Positions 29,544 to 29,605 of a stretch of 29,605 nt of DNA are shown piece after piece. The stretch is from CAZTVN01 sp964617145. GTDB lineage: Bacteria; Patescibacteriota; Gracilibacteria; UBA1369; JACRIC01. Below the pieces are notes generated by a model. It saw only the letters and a program-made list of their open reading frames with translations. It searched no databases and was not told the origin of the DNA. The stretch lies in assembly GCA_964617145.1 (NCBI GenBank), contig CAZTVN010000005.1, positions 1-29,605 of the forward strand, read 5' to 3'. The first letter of the stretch is position 1; every line of letters begins with the position of its first letter. Position numbers and translations under genes: made by a program.

Positions 29544-29605
29544 GGAGGTGCTGAAAAACATACCATCTACTGCAATTTTACCATTTCGGCTACAAAATGT
29601 TCAAA
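29544..29605. repeat. Palindromic repeat family, copy E (cut by the window edge)
   Basis: Starts GGAGGTGCTGAAAAACAT, as in copy D, 7 bp after the stop codon of the preceding gene and with TAAA just before it. It continues with the family core, seen in reverse as TTTGAACATTTTGTAGCCGA, which closely matches the right half of copy A. The far terminal repeat lies beyond the end of the window. Confidence 0.75.

Noticed and set aside
1986..29605. CRISPR array suggested by repeated sequences
   Set aside because: The repeats are scattered, palindromic and single at each place; there is no regular spacing and no cas gene.
1..29605. UGA read as glycine, as in Gracilibacteria and SR1
   Set aside because: Several intact genes end in UGA at the expected length, and no conserved glycine codon is UGA.

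Overview
The window looks like chromosomal DNA of an uncultured bacterium of the candidate phyla radiation (CPR). The best guess is a Peregrinibacteria-like lineage, inferred from gene style only. It is AT-rich and has tightly overlapping housekeeping genes. Almost no start codon has a Shine-Dalgarno site, and several large secreted proteins carry S-layer homology (SLH) domains. UGA ends several genes (FemAB, TrpA, the alpha/beta hydrolase), so the UGA=Gly code of Gracilibacteria and SR1 is not used here.

Layout. Bases 19-1644 (-) encode a secreted M23 peptidase, preceded by a CAU-anticodon tRNA (1808-1880, -). Bases 1986-2475 hold a 166-bp palindromic element, an operator-like dyad with a promoter, an internally deleted MazE-type antitoxin remnant and a strong GC hairpin. 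Bases 2526-9716 (-) encode a 2396-residue SLH surface protein built of Ig-like and carboxypeptidase-regulatory-like modules. Diverging from it is a class I/II PLP enzyme (10001-11530, +). The compact operon yceD-rpmF-nusB-rnc follows on the minus strand (13486-11603). Then comes a second SLH protein with an acidic repeat tract, a Kazal-like motif and coiled coils (13657-16659, -).

Bases 16791-21634 (+) are a four-gene cell-wall operon with overlapping genes: alpha/beta hydrolase, membrane-anchored MurF-like ligase, DegT-type aminotransferase and FemAB-like peptidyltransferase. A third SLH protein fused to a seven-repeat RCC1 propeller (21793-23541, -) stands opposite an isolated trpB-trpA pair (23740-25782, +). 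A RelE/ParE-Phd/YefM toxin-antitoxin module (25787-26362, -) follows. The window closes with an FtsA-like ATPase (26496-27764, +) and a single-pass membrane protein with a baseplate-J-like extracellular part (27788-29536, +).

Two themes tie the region together. The first is envelope construction: three SLH proteins, an M23 peptidase, a wall-precursor operon, FtsA and its membrane neighbour. The second is a family of small dispersed palindromic repeats seen at five places (about 1986, 11526, 13500, 21771 and 29544). They share TIR-like ends and a common core, are mostly flanked by TA, and sit at gene ends. They look like MITEs (non-autonomous transposable elements) and are not part of any annotated gene.
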